Assembly: GCF_004804275.1 (NCBI RefSeq)
Contig: NZ_STGI01000007.1
Coordinates: 124,001 to 188,000, forward strand
Direction of reading: 5' to 3'
DNA: 64,000 nucleotides
Origin: Herbaspirillum sp. ST 5-3
Lineage (GTDB): Bacteria > Pseudomonadota > Gammaproteobacteria > Burkholderiales > Burkholderiaceae_D
Both the position numbers and the translations under genes were made by a program. The notes under the pieces are model-generated. The model had not been told where the DNA came from and did no database searches. It worked only from the letters and a program-made list of their open reading frames with translations. This document shows, one piece after another, positions 25,620 to 33,882 of this stretch; the stretch's first letter is position 1; every line of letters begins with the position of its first letter.

Positions 25620-26831
25620 ATGAAACTCAAATCAACCGTGATCACTCTCGCCGTCGCATCCGTCTTCGCCGGCATCGGCGGTACTGCAAACGCGCAGATT
25701 TCCGGTGATACGATCAAGATTGGCTTCATCACCGACATGTCGGGCCTGTACGCGGACATCGACGGTCCGGGCGGCGCCGAAGCAATCAAGATGGCTATCG
25801 CCGATGCAGGCGGATCGATCAACGGCAAGAAGATCGAGCTCGTTACCGCCGATCACCAGAACAAGGCCGACATCGCTGCCTCGAAGGCGCGCGAATGGTT
25901 CGACCGCGAAGGCGTCGACGTGCTGATCGCCGGCACCAACTCCGCCACCAGCCTGTCCATGGCCAAGGTCGCTGCCGAAAAGAAGAAACCCTTCATCGCC
26001 ATCGGTGCCGGCACGGCCCGCCTGACCAATGAAGAGTGCTCGCCGTACACCGTCCACTATGCATACGATACCGTCGCACTCGCGAAAGGTACCGGCTCGG
26101 CGGTCGTGAAGCAGGGCGGCAAGACCTGGTTCTTCCTGACTGCGGACTACGCGTTCGGCGCTTCGCTCGAAAATGACACGGCTGCGGTGGTGAAGGCCAA
26201 CGGCGGCAAGGTGCTGGGCAGCGTCAAGCACCCGCTGTCGGCATCCGACTTCTCGTCCTTCCTGCTGCAGGCACAATCCTCCAAGGCGCAGATCCTGGGC
26301 CTGGCCAATGCGGGCGGCGACACGGTCAATGCGATCAAGGCAGCCAACGAATTCGGCATCAACAAGTCGATGAAGCTGGCCGGCTTGCTGATGTTCATCA
26401 ACGACATTCACTCGCTCGGCTTGAACCTGACGCAGGGCATGTACCTGACCGACAGCTGGTACTGGGACATGAATAACGATACCCGCGCCTGGTCCAAGCG
26501 CTTCTTCGACAAGGTGAAGCGCGAGCCTTCCTCTCTGCAGGCCGCCGATTACTCGTCCGCCTCGCAGTACCTGAAAGCCGTGAAGGCCGCCGGCACCGAC
26601 GATTCGGACAAAGTACTGGCTCAGCTGAAGAAGACCAAGATCAGCGACATGTTCACCAAGAACGGCGTGATCCGTCCGGACGGACGCATGGTGCACGACA
26701 TGTACCTGATGGAAGTGAAGAAAGCATCGGAATCGAAGTATCCGTGGGATTACTACAAGGTCGCGGAGACGATTCCGGGCGACCAGGCCTTTACCACCAA
26801 GGCCGAATCCAAGTGCGCACTCTGGAAGTAA
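25620..26831 (+). CDS. Periplasmic substrate-binding protein of a HAAT-type ABC transporter
   Basis: A 403-residue type I periplasmic binding protein. A Sec signal peptide (M-K-L-K-S-T-V-I-T-L-A-V, cleavage likely after T-A-N-A) is followed by I-G-F-I-T-D-M-S-G-L-Y-A and a D-G-P-G-G-A-E-A segment typical of Leu/Ile/Val-binding-fold proteins that bind many carboxylates. G-A-G-T-A-R-L-T marks the binding cleft. The ribosome site GAGGAG is strong. A very stable hairpin follows the stop codon (26844-26867), which often lets binding protein exceed permease levels. The ligand is unknown. Confidence 0.9.
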   Translation: MKLKSTVITLAVASVFAGIGGTANAQISGDTIKIGFITDMSGLYADIDGPGGAEAIKMAIADAGGSINGKKIELVTADHQNKADIAASKAREWFDREGVDVLIAGTNSATSLSMAKVAAEKKKPFIAIGAGTARLTNEECSPYTVHYAYDTVALAKGTGSAVVKQGGKTWFFLTADYAFGASLENDTAAVVKANGGKVLGSVKHPLSASDFSSFLLQAQSSKAQILGLANAGGDTVNAIKAANEFGINKSMKLAGLLMFINDIHSLGLNLTQGMYLTDSWYWDMNNDTRAWSKRFFDKVKREPSSLQAADYSSASQYLKAVKAAGTDDSDKVLAQLKKTKISDMFTKNGVIRPDGRMVHDMYLMEVKKASESKYPWDYYKVAETIPGDQAFTTKAESKCALWK

Positions 26832-26843
26832 GTTGAGCCGAAT

Positions 26844-26867
26844 CGGCGCGCCGAGCGGGGCGCGCCG
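26844..26867 (+). other. Intercistronic GC-rich hairpin after the binding-protein gene
   Basis: CGGCGCGCC (26844-26852) and GGCGCGCCG (26859-26867) form a perfect 9-bp stem with a 6-base loop. No T run follows, so it is more likely a 3' stabiliser or partial attenuator than a full terminator. Confidence 0.65.
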
Positions 26868-26926
26868 GTCAATTCATTCTTCTATTTCATGCCGCACGCG
26901 CTGTGGCGTTCTTTTGCAAAGTCGTT

Positions 26927-27811
26927 ATGGAAATTTTCGGTATTCCTCTGCAAGCGATGTTGAGCCAGCTGCTGCTGGGCCTGGTGAATGGATCGTTCTA
27001 CGCGATGCTGTCGCTCGGTCTTGCCGTGATCTTCGGTCTGCTCAACGTGATCAATTTCGCTCACGGCGCGCTGTACATGATGGGCGCATTTCTGGCCTGG
27101 ATGGGCTTGAGTTATTTCGGCCTCAGTTATTGGGTGATGCTGATTGCCGCGCCCATCCTGGTGGGCATCTTCGGGATCATCATTGAAAAGACTATGTTGC
27201 GCTGGCTGTACAAGCTGGATCACCTGTACGGCCTGCTGCTGACCTTCGGCATCACGCTCATGGTCGAAGGTTTGTTCCGCTCGTTTTACGGTGTGTCGGG
27301 GCAGCCTTACTCTGTTCCGAACGCGCTGATGGGAGCGACCGATCTGGGCTTCATGATCTTGCCGAACTATCGCGCATGGGTGGTCGTTGCTTCGGTCGTC
27401 GTTTGTCTTGCCACATGGTTCGTTATCGAGCGGACCAAACTTGGCGCCTATTTGCGCGCCGGCACGGAGAATCCGAAGCTGGTGGAAGCCTTCGGCATCA
27501 ACGTGCCGCTGATGGTGACGCTCACCTATGGCTTCGGTGTCGCGCTCGCCGCCTTCGCCGGCGTGCTGGCCGCACCGGTGATCCAGGTGTCGCCACTGAT
27601 GGGTTCCAACCTGATCATCGTGGTGTTCGCGGTGGTCGTGATCGGCGGCATGGGATCCATCATGGGTTCCATCGTCACAGGCCTAGGCTTGGGCGTGATC
27701 GAGGGCCTGACCCGGGTTTTTTATCCGGAAGCATCGGCAACTGTGGTCTTCATCATCATGGCAATCGTGTTGATGATTCGTCCTGCAGGCTTGTTTGGCA
27801 AAGAGAAATAA
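26927..27811 (+). CDS. ABC transporter permease, LivH type
   Basis: A 294-residue integral membrane protein with about eight hydrophobic helices. Its start, L-L-L-G-L-V-N-G-S-F-Y-A-M-L-S-L-G-L, and the segment N-F-A-H-G-A-L-Y-M-M-G-A-F are signatures of the LivH permease. The G-T-E-N-P-K-L-V-E-A-F-G cytoplasmic loop contacts the ATPases. The start is uncertain: ATG 26927 gives the usual N-terminus, GTG 26903 would add eight residues, and neither has a clear ribosome-binding site. The LivM-type partner follows after 13 bases. Confidence 0.9.
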   Translation: MEIFGIPLQAMLSQLLLGLVNGSFYAMLSLGLAVIFGLLNVINFAHGALYMMGAFLAWMGLSYFGLSYWVMLIAAPILVGIFGIIIEKTMLRWLYKLDHLYGLLLTFGITLMVEGLFRSFYGVSGQPYSVPNALMGATDLGFMILPNYRAWVVVASVVVCLATWFVIERTKLGAYLRAGTENPKLVEAFGINVPLMVTLTYGFGVALAAFAGVLAAPVIQVSPLMGSNLIIVVFAVVVIGGMGSIMGSIVTGLGLGVIEGLTRVFYPEASATVVFIIMAIVLMIRPAGLFGKEK

Positions 27812-27824
27812 GAGGAGCGTGAGG

Positions 27825-28841
27825 ATGAACAAGAAAGTCGGATATGCAATTGCGCTGGCAGCGGCGCTGGCGGCACCCTTTGTGGTTTACCCGGTATTCC
27901 TGATGAAGGTACTGTGCTTCGCCTTGTTTGCCTGCGCCTTCAATCTGCTGATCGGTTTTACCGGTCTGCTGTCCTTCGGCCATGCAGCCTTCTTCGGCGG
28001 CGCGGGTTATGTAGCCGGCTACGCGATCAAGTCGATAGGCTTGCCGTTCGAGATCGGGCTGGTCGCCGGTGTAGCGACCGCTGCATTGATCGGACTGGTC
28101 ATGGGCATGCTCGCCATACGCCGTCAGGGTATCTACTTCACCATGATCACGCTGGCGCTGGCGCAGATGCTGTTCTTCGTCTGCCTGCAGGCGCCATTCA
28201 CCGGCGGCGAGGATGGATTGCAGGGCGTGCCGCGCGGGAAGCTGCTGGGCATGATGGATCTGTCCAATGACATGAGCTTGTATTACGTTGTCCTGGCAAT
28301 CGCTATCGCGGGTTTCGCGCTGATCGTGCGCACGGTCCATTCGCCCTTCGGACAAGTGTTGAAGGCGGTGAAGGAGAACGAGCCGCGCGCGATTTCGCTC
28401 GGGTACGACGTCGACAAATACAAGCTGCTCGCCTTTGTCCTGTCTGCCGCCCTGTCCGGCCTTGCCGGAGCCACCAAGACCGTGGTGCTGGGCTTCGAAA
28501 CCTTGACCGACGTGCACTGGACGATGTCGGGCCTGGTCGTGCTGATGACGCTGGTCGGCGGCCTCGGCACGCTTGCCGGCCCAATCGTGGGAGCGATTGT
28601 CATCATTGCGCTGGAAAACAAATTGGGCGATCTGGGCGAATGGCTGGCGACGCTGACCAGCATCGACTGGTTCCGCTCCATCGGCGAGTCGGTCACGATC
28701 GTCACCGGTTTCATCTTTATTGTCTGCGTGCTCGCCTTCCGGCGCGGCATCGTCGGCGAACTGGTGGAGTTGAGCAAGAAGAAAAGCAAATCCGCTCCAG
28801 CTCCTGTCACTGCAGCGGTGATCAAAACAATGGAGGGATAG
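27825..28841 (+). CDS. ABC transporter permease, LivM type
   Basis: A 338-residue second permease. It has the LivM pattern: an N-terminal helix bundle, F-N-L-L-I-G-F-T-G-L-L-S-F-G-H-A-A-F, G-G-A-G-Y-V-A-G-Y, and the loop A-V-K-E-N-E-P-R-A-I-S-L-G-Y, ending in a charged Lys-rich tail. ATG 27825 follows GAGGAG by seven bases. The longer frame from 27795 overlaps the upstream permease and has no ribosome site. The second binding protein starts one base after its stop. Confidence 0.9.
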   Translation: MNKKVGYAIALAAALAAPFVVYPVFLMKVLCFALFACAFNLLIGFTGLLSFGHAAFFGGAGYVAGYAIKSIGLPFEIGLVAGVATAALIGLVMGMLAIRRQGIYFTMITLALAQMLFFVCLQAPFTGGEDGLQGVPRGKLLGMMDLSNDMSLYYVVLAIAIAGFALIVRTVHSPFGQVLKAVKENEPRAISLGYDVDKYKLLAFVLSAALSGLAGATKTVVLGFETLTDVHWTMSGLVVLMTLVGGLGTLAGPIVGAIVIIALENKLGDLGEWLATLTSIDWFRSIGESVTIVTGFIFIVCVLAFRRGIVGELVELSKKKSKSAPAPVTAAVIKTMEG

Positions 28842-28842
28842 C

Positions 28843-29985
28843 ATGAACAAGTCACTTGTCTGGTTGCGCTTGGCGGTCGCATGTCTCGGGACGTCTCTGG
28901 CTATAAGTGCATGGTGTGCGGATGACATCGTTATTGGACAAGTGGCCCCCTTGAGCGGCGTGCTGGCCGACACTGGCAAGGACATGGTCCTTGGCGCCAG
29001 GGTCTATTTCGACTACATCAATGATCAAGGCGGCATCCATGGCAAGAAGATCCGCCATGTCGTGAAGGATGACGGCTACAAGATCGATGAAACAGTGCAT
29101 CGCACCAGGGAATTGATCGACAAGGAAGACGCGCTTGCGCTGATCGGTTTTGCTGGAACAGGCAATGTTGGCGAGCTGTTGAATCAGAAGATCCTGGAGA
29201 AGGCCAATATCGCGCTGGTTGCTCCTTATACCGGGGGAGAGAACCTGCGCACGCCGTTCAATCCGAATATTTTCCATATTCGTGCCGGCTATGCGGACGA
29301 GGCCGAGGGCATCGTCAATCAACTCGTCATGCTGAACATGAAACGCATTGGCGTGATGTATCAGGATGATCCCTTCGGAAGGGCTGGGCTGGCGGGCGTC
29401 GAAGCTGCTTTGAAAAAACGCAACCTGGAAATTGCGGCGACGGGCGCCTACGAAAAGAATACGGATAAGGTTACGGATGCGGTTAATGCCATCGCGAAGG
29501 CCAACCCGCAGGCGGTCGTGATGATCTCGGTCAACAAGAGCACAGCGGCCTTCAGCAAGCAGATTCGTGCCGTATCGACCGTGGCCCAACTGGTGAACAT
29601 CTCCGTCGTGAATCCGAAAGAGATTGCTCGTCTGATCGGCAACGACAATGCGCGCGGGATCGGCATTGCACAGGTAATGCCGTTTCCTTATTCCGCGACG
29701 GTCGCCATCGTGAGGGAATACCAGCAGGCGATGAAAAAGTATGCGCCGCCGAAGACGGAGCTGTCGTACACCAGCTTTGAAGAGTTTGTCGGCGCCAAGG
29801 TGCTGGTCGAGGGACTTCGCCGCGCCGGACCCAATCCGACACGTGAAAAGGTGATCCGCGCGCTTGAGACGCTGCATGCCTTCGACACGGGCGGATTCAC
29901 CGTGAACTTCTCGCCGACCACCCATGTCGGTTCACGTTTTGTCGAGATTACCGTGATCGGCAAGGATGGAAGGCTGCTTCGCTAG
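28843..29985 (+). CDS. Second periplasmic substrate-binding protein of the same ABC operon
   Basis: A 380-residue type I periplasmic binding protein, clearly different in sequence from the one at 25620. Its signal peptide (M-N-K-S-L-V-W-L-R-L-A-V) ends near S-A-W-C-A-D-D. The mature start I-V-I-G-Q-V-A-P-L-S-G-V-L-A-D-T-G and I-G-F-A-G-T-G-N are typical of the fold. Its TGGAGGG site lies inside the end of the permease gene, so expression is tied to the transporter. Two binding proteins feeding one permease pair implies two ligands or two forms, for example monomer and short oligomer, which is inference. Confidence 0.88.
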   Translation: MNKSLVWLRLAVACLGTSLAISAWCADDIVIGQVAPLSGVLADTGKDMVLGARVYFDYINDQGGIHGKKIRHVVKDDGYKIDETVHRTRELIDKEDALALIGFAGTGNVGELLNQKILEKANIALVAPYTGGENLRTPFNPNIFHIRAGYADEAEGIVNQLVMLNMKRIGVMYQDDPFGRAGLAGVEAALKKRNLEIAATGAYEKNTDKVTDAVNAIAKANPQAVVMISVNKSTAAFSKQIRAVSTVAQLVNISVVNPKEIARLIGNDNARGIGIAQVMPFPYSATVAIVREYQQAMKKYAPPKTELSYTSFEEFVGAKVLVEGLRRAGPNPTREKVIRALETLHAFDTGGFTVNFSPTTHVGSRFVEITVIGKDGRLLR

Positions 29986-30048
29986 CGCGACGAAAGTCGA
30001 GCCGGAAACCTGATTACGATTTCAGATTCATCAACGCAGAAGAGACGT

Positions 30049-31581
30049 ATGCATATCGGAGATTTGATAACACACCACGCACACTATCGCCCGCAGCATG
30101 AGGCGATTGTGTTTGGCGAAACCCGCCTGACCTACGATGCCTTCAATCGCAGAGTCAATCGGCTGGCCAATGCGATGCAAGAACTCGGCATTGAAAAGGG
30201 CCAGAAAGTGGCCACGCTATTGCCGAATTGCCTGGAACTGCTGGATATCTACTGGGCCGCGGCGAAGACTGGCGCAGTGCTTGTCCCCTTGTCGCCGATG
30301 CTGCTCGGCGCCGGCCTTGCGAGCTTGCTTGGCGATTCGGATGCGGTCCTGTTGTTCACGAACAATGCATTGCGTCCGGTCGTTGATGAAGTCAGGCCGG
30401 GACTTGAACGACTGGGTGAAGGGCGCGTCGTGCTGGTTGATGGCGCTGCCCCAGGATATGCAGACTATGCGAGCTTCACCAACACAAGCGAGGTCGAACC
30501 GCGAATCTCCGAACTGTCAGCGGATGACATCTATAACATCATGTACACCAGTGGCACGACCGGCCTGCCAAAAGGTATTGTGCATACCCACCAGATCCGC
30601 GCGAACTATTGCACCTTGATGGCCAATGCGTTTCGCATCGGGCCGGAGTCCATTGTGCTGCACACCGGATCGATAGTCTTCAATGGCGCATTCACGACCC
30701 TGATGCCATGCTTCTATAAGGGTGCGACGTATATCCTCCATCCACAGTTCGATGTCGAGGCGTTGATCGACACCATCAAGCGCGACAAGGTCACGCATAC
30801 GATGATGGTGCCGTCGCAGATCATCGCGATGATGGCGTCGCCGCGATTCAATCCGGAAGAAATGCAGTCGCTGCAGATGATCCTGTCGCTCGGTGCGCCT
30901 TTGCATAATGAGCACAAGAACGCGTTGAACGCTTATCTGCCCGGGCGCTTCTACGAACTCTACGGTCTCACGGAGGGATTCGTCACGATCCTCGACCGTG
31001 ATGACGCGATTCGCAAACAGGGATCGGTCGGCGTGCCGCCGCCGTTTTCCGACATGCGCATCGAACTGGAGAACGGCGAGATTGCAGGCCCGAATCAGAT
31101 CGGAGAGATCGTCGGCCGCAGTCCATTGCTGATGCCGGGCTATTTCAAGCGGCCGGACCTGACGGCACAGGCGATGCAGGATGGCTGGTTGCGCACCGGC
31201 GATCTAGGCTATACGGATGAAGACGGTTATCTGTATCTTGTCGATCGCAAGAAGGAAATGATCGACAGTGGTGGCGTGAAGATTTATCCGCGCGACATCG
31301 AGGACATCATGGTGCGCCATCCGGATGTGCAGGAGGTTGCGGTGTTTGGCGTGCCGCATGACAAGTGGGGCGAGACGCCCCTGGCCGCTGTTGTGCTGAA
31401 GCCGTCGCGGAACGTGACGGCAGAAGAAATCAAGGAGTGGACCAATCTTCGGGTCAGCGCGCGTTATCAACGGGTCAGCGACGTTGTCATCATGGACGCC
31501 TTTCCGCGCAATGCGGCCGGCAAGACGCTGAAGCGCGAATTGCGCGACGCGTATTGGCAAGGAAGGGACGGGAAGATTTAG
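30049..31581 (+). CDS. Acyl-CoA synthetase (AMP-forming), ANL superfamily
   Basis: A 510-residue adenylate-forming ligase converting a carboxylic acid, ATP and CoA to acyl-CoA, AMP and PPi. The P-loop-like Y-T-S-G-T-T-G-L-P-K-G (about 167), Y-G-L-T-E-G, the hinge region D-G-W-L-R-T-G-D-L-G and the catalytic lysine in N-A-A-G-K-T-L-K-R-E-L near the C-terminus are all present. No signal or membrane segment. It is the last gene of the sigma-54 train, 63 bases after the second binding protein, and is followed by a strong terminator. A substrate such as 3-hydroxybutyrate or another short hydroxyacid is suggested only by context. Confidence 0.9.
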   Translation: MHIGDLITHHAHYRPQHEAIVFGETRLTYDAFNRRVNRLANAMQELGIEKGQKVATLLPNCLELLDIYWAAAKTGAVLVPLSPMLLGAGLASLLGDSDAVLLFTNNALRPVVDEVRPGLERLGEGRVVLVDGAAPGYADYASFTNTSEVEPRISELSADDIYNIMYTSGTTGLPKGIVHTHQIRANYCTLMANAFRIGPESIVLHTGSIVFNGAFTTLMPCFYKGATYILHPQFDVEALIDTIKRDKVTHTMMVPSQIIAMMASPRFNPEEMQSLQMILSLGAPLHNEHKNALNAYLPGRFYELYGLTEGFVTILDRDDAIRKQGSVGVPPPFSDMRIELENGEIAGPNQIGEIVGRSPLLMPGYFKRPDLTAQAMQDGWLRTGDLGYTDEDGYLYLVDRKKEMIDSGGVKIYPRDIEDIMVRHPDVQEVAVFGVPHDKWGETPLAAVVLKPSRNVTAEEIKEWTNLRVSARYQRVSDVVIMDAFPRNAAGKTLKRELRDAYWQGRDGKI

Positions 31582-31668
31582 CGCGGCGTCTGTTTCATAG
31601 GCGCTGCGGTCAACCATTTTGTTGTTGTTTGAGTGTGTTGGAAAGGTAGTCTTTTTCCCCAGCAGTTT

Positions 31669-31700
31669 TAAGGGTTACGTTTTCGTAACCCTTTTTTTTT
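31669..31700 (+). terminator. Rho-independent terminator of the sigma-54 gene train
   Basis: A perfect stem (AAGGGTTACG with CGTAACCCTT) with a TTTT loop is followed by a run of at least nine T residues. It shares its stem core with the terminator at 31966-32005. Confidence 0.85.
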
Positions 31701-31965
31701 CTTCATGCATTTGATGCCCCTGTTGACGCGCGAAAGAACGTCACGTTGGAAATGTCTGGCGCTTTTCAGGCTGGAATGCCTTTTTCGCGGGGGGGGGCGT
31801 GGATCATGATACGCACGAACTTGTCGGCATCGTGTCACTTGGCGATCTTCCAACCCAACATTCCGCGCAGGTCGATCGGACCATGGAGGAAATTTCCTCG
31901 CTGGCGCAACCGGATCGCAGCAAGTTGCATTGAGCGGCATACAGAGGCCGAAAACGGGAAGCCGA
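31701..31965. other. Gene-free segment with a nine-G homopolymer
   Basis: Between the two terminators I see no gene. A run of nine G residues lies at 31789-31797. Short frames crossing the region read into tRNA-Pro and are not credible. This may be a degraded remnant. Confidence 0.5.
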
Positions 31966-32005
31966 AAACGAAAAAGGGTTACAGACTTTTGATCTGTAAC
32001 CCTTT
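31966..32005 (-). terminator. Rho-independent terminator of tRNA-Pro
   Basis: Read on the minus strand, a perfect 13-bp stem (31973-31985 with 31993-32005) is followed by TTTTTCG. It lies eight bases beyond the tRNA 3' end. Confidence 0.8.
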
Positions 32006-32013
32006 GATGTTTC

Positions 32014-32090
32014 TGGTCGGGGCGGGGAGATTCGAACTCCCGACCCCTTGCACCCCATGCAAGTACGCTACCAGGCTGCGCTACGCCCCG
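32014..32090 (-). tRNA. tRNA-Pro (GGG anticodon)
   Basis: A 77-nt cloverleaf on the minus strand. Acceptor stem CGGGGCG pairs with CGCCCCG and ACCA is encoded. The anticodon stem CTTGC/GCAAG encloses loop ATGGGGT with anticodon GGG (proline), and the T loop is TTCGAAT. A TATAAT -10 element lies at 32103-32108 on the minus strand. Confidence 0.96.
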
Positions 32091-32256
32091 ACGAAGGACG
32101 TAATTATAGCAGACCCGGGAAGCTTTTCACCATTGCAAGCCCGAACGCCCGCTTCGGGCTTTGCGGCGCAGAATAAAACCCGCAGAATAGCAAGCTGATC
32201 AATCAACATCTCAGCCGCATGCTCGACACGAGCCAGCAGGCTGGAGCCAATCCAGC

Positions 32257-33396
32257 ATGACCATCAAAATCAGCGATCTATTTGACGCAGGCGCCATCGA
32301 AGTCATCAAGGCGAATATGCCGGATGCCATTGAACTGAATATCCGTCAGGATTCGCACGCGGACTTCCTCCAGTGGTTTTATTTCCGCTTGCAGGGTGCC
32401 CGTGGACAAGCATGCACCATGCGCTTCCTGAATGCCGGCAAGGCGGCGTTCCCGCAAGGCTGGACCAATTATCGTGCTGTCGCCAGCTACGACAGGAAAA
32501 ACTGGTTCCGCGTGCCGACCAGCTACGACGGGCAGGTGTTGACCGTGACGCATACTCCGGAGCGGGACAGCGTCTACTTCGCCTACTTCGAGCCTTACTC
32601 GTGGGAGCGCCATCTGGAACTGTTGTGCAAGGTCGAGAGTACCGGCTCTGGCCGTGTGCACGATCTCGGCAGTACCGCTGATGGCCGCGACATCAACCTG
32701 GCCATCATCGGTGATCCCTCGGCGCGCAAGAAGGTCTGGGTGATTGCGCGTCAGCACCCCGGCGAAACCATGGCGGAATGGTTCGTCGACGGCATGATCG
32801 ATGCACTGCTCGACCGATACAATCCGCTCGCAAGAAAATTGCTCGCAAATGCCGTGTTTTACATCGTGCCGAACATGAATCCGGATGGTTCGGTGCGCGG
32901 CAATTTGCGGACCAATGCGGCCGGTGCAAACCTCAACCGCGAGTGGGTGTCACCGTCGCTGGAGCGCAGTCCCGAAGTGTTTGTCGTCAAGAACAAAATG
33001 CATGAAGTCGGATGCGATCTGTTTCTCGATATCCACGGAGACGAAAGCCTGCCCTATGTTTTCGTCGCCGGCTGTGAAATGCTCGAGGGGTTCAGCCCGC
33101 AGCAGCAAGCGGAGCAGCAGGCGTTCATCGACAGCTTTGCCCAGGCCAGTCCGGACTTCCAGACAGTGCATGGCTATGCCGCCAGCAAGTACAAGGAGGA
33201 CATGCTGCAGCTTGCCTCGAAATATGTCGGCCACACCTTCAAGTGCGTTTCGCTCACCCTGGAGATGCCGTTCAAAGACAATGCGAATCTGCCGGACGAC
33301 AAAGTCGGCTGGAATGGCGCGCGCAGCGCAAAGCTGGGAAAGGCGATTCTTCAGCCGATCCTCCGCTGCCTGGAGAAGGAATCGCCATGGGAATAG
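32257..33396 (+). CDS. M14-family zinc carboxypeptidase (cytosolic carboxypeptidase-like)
   Basis: A 379-residue M14 metallopeptidase. The N-terminal beta-rich domain (about 1-125, with W-F-Y-F-R-L-Q-G and V-Y-F-A-Y-F-E-P-Y-S) is the one found in cytosolic carboxypeptidases such as AGBL/CCP. The zinc site H-P-G-E (His167, Glu170) and later L-D-I-H-G-D-E supply the ligands. N-P-D-G and L-N-R-E-W are substrate-binding, and the catalytic Glu is in T-L-E-M-P-F-K-D-N. There is no signal peptide, so it is cytoplasmic. The substrate in bacteria is unknown. The CYTH gene overlaps its 3' end by ten bases. Confidence 0.9.
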   Translation: MTIKISDLFDAGAIEVIKANMPDAIELNIRQDSHADFLQWFYFRLQGARGQACTMRFLNAGKAAFPQGWTNYRAVASYDRKNWFRVPTSYDGQVLTVTHTPERDSVYFAYFEPYSWERHLELLCKVESTGSGRVHDLGSTADGRDINLAIIGDPSARKKVWVIARQHPGETMAEWFVDGMIDALLDRYNPLARKLLANAVFYIVPNMNPDGSVRGNLRTNAAGANLNREWVSPSLERSPEVFVVKNKMHEVGCDLFLDIHGDESLPYVFVAGCEMLEGFSPQQQAEQQAFIDSFAQASPDFQTVHGYAASKYKEDMLQLASKYVGHTFKCVSLTLEMPFKDNANLPDDKVGWNGARSAKLGKAILQPILRCLEKESPWE

Positions 33397-33851
33397 AGAT
33401 CGAACGCAAGTTCCTGGTACGCGACGAATGCTGGAAGGCATTGGGGCAGGGCGTACTGCTGCGCCAGGGCTATTTGTCATCGGTGGCCGAACGTACTGTG
33501 CGTGTGCGTATCGAAGGCGATGCGGCGACCTTGACCATCAAGGGGCGCAATCTTGGTGCCAGCCGGGCCGAGTGGGAATATGCGATACCTATTGCCGATG
33601 CGCAGGCCCTTCTTGATGGTCTTTGCGAACGCCCACTCATCGAAAAGAGGCGTTATCGCATTCCGTTTCAAGGCATGACATGGGAGGTGGACGAATTCCT
33701 GGGCGAGAACGCCGGGTTGGTCGTGGCGGAAATCGAGCTCCAGTCGGAGCAGCAGGAATTCGCCAAGCCGGATTGGGTTGGCGAAGAAGTGACGCATGAT
33801 GCGCGCTACTTCAATGCAAATTTGCTACGCCATCCTTTTAGCAAGTGGTGA
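33387..33851 (+). CDS. CYTH domain protein (triphosphate tunnel metalloenzyme family)
   Basis: A 154-residue single-domain protein. The N-terminal I-E-I-E-R-K-F-L-V is the ExExK signature, and alternating charged strands (V-R-V-R-I-E-G, L-T-I-K-G, E-V-D-E-F, A-E-I-E-L) build the tunnel that binds triphosphate with a divalent metal. Small bacterial members hydrolyse inorganic tripolyphosphate; others are adenylate cyclases (CyaB), so the reaction is not fixed. ATG 33387 lies within the end of the carboxypeptidase gene, after GAGAAGGA, implying co-translation. Confidence 0.9.
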   Translation: MGIEIERKFLVRDECWKALGQGVLLRQGYLSSVAERTVRVRIEGDAATLTIKGRNLGASRAEWEYAIPIADAQALLDGLCERPLIEKRRYRIPFQGMTWEVDEFLGENAGLVVAEIELQSEQQEFAKPDWVGEEVTHDARYFNANLLRHPFSKW

Positions 33852-33882
33852 TGGGCAAGCGGGCAGGGGCGTAATGCTCGCG

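Noticed and set aside
26903-26926. GTG 26903 as a longer start for the LivH-type permease.
   Set aside because: It has no ribosome site and adds residues that do not fit the family; ATG 26927 is preferred, though not certain.
31746-32198. A 150-residue plus-strand frame crossing the gene-free segment and tRNA-Pro.
   Set aside because: Its C-terminal half is the antisense of tRNA-Pro, a well-known source of false protein predictions; there is no ribosome site and the rest lacks a coding pattern.
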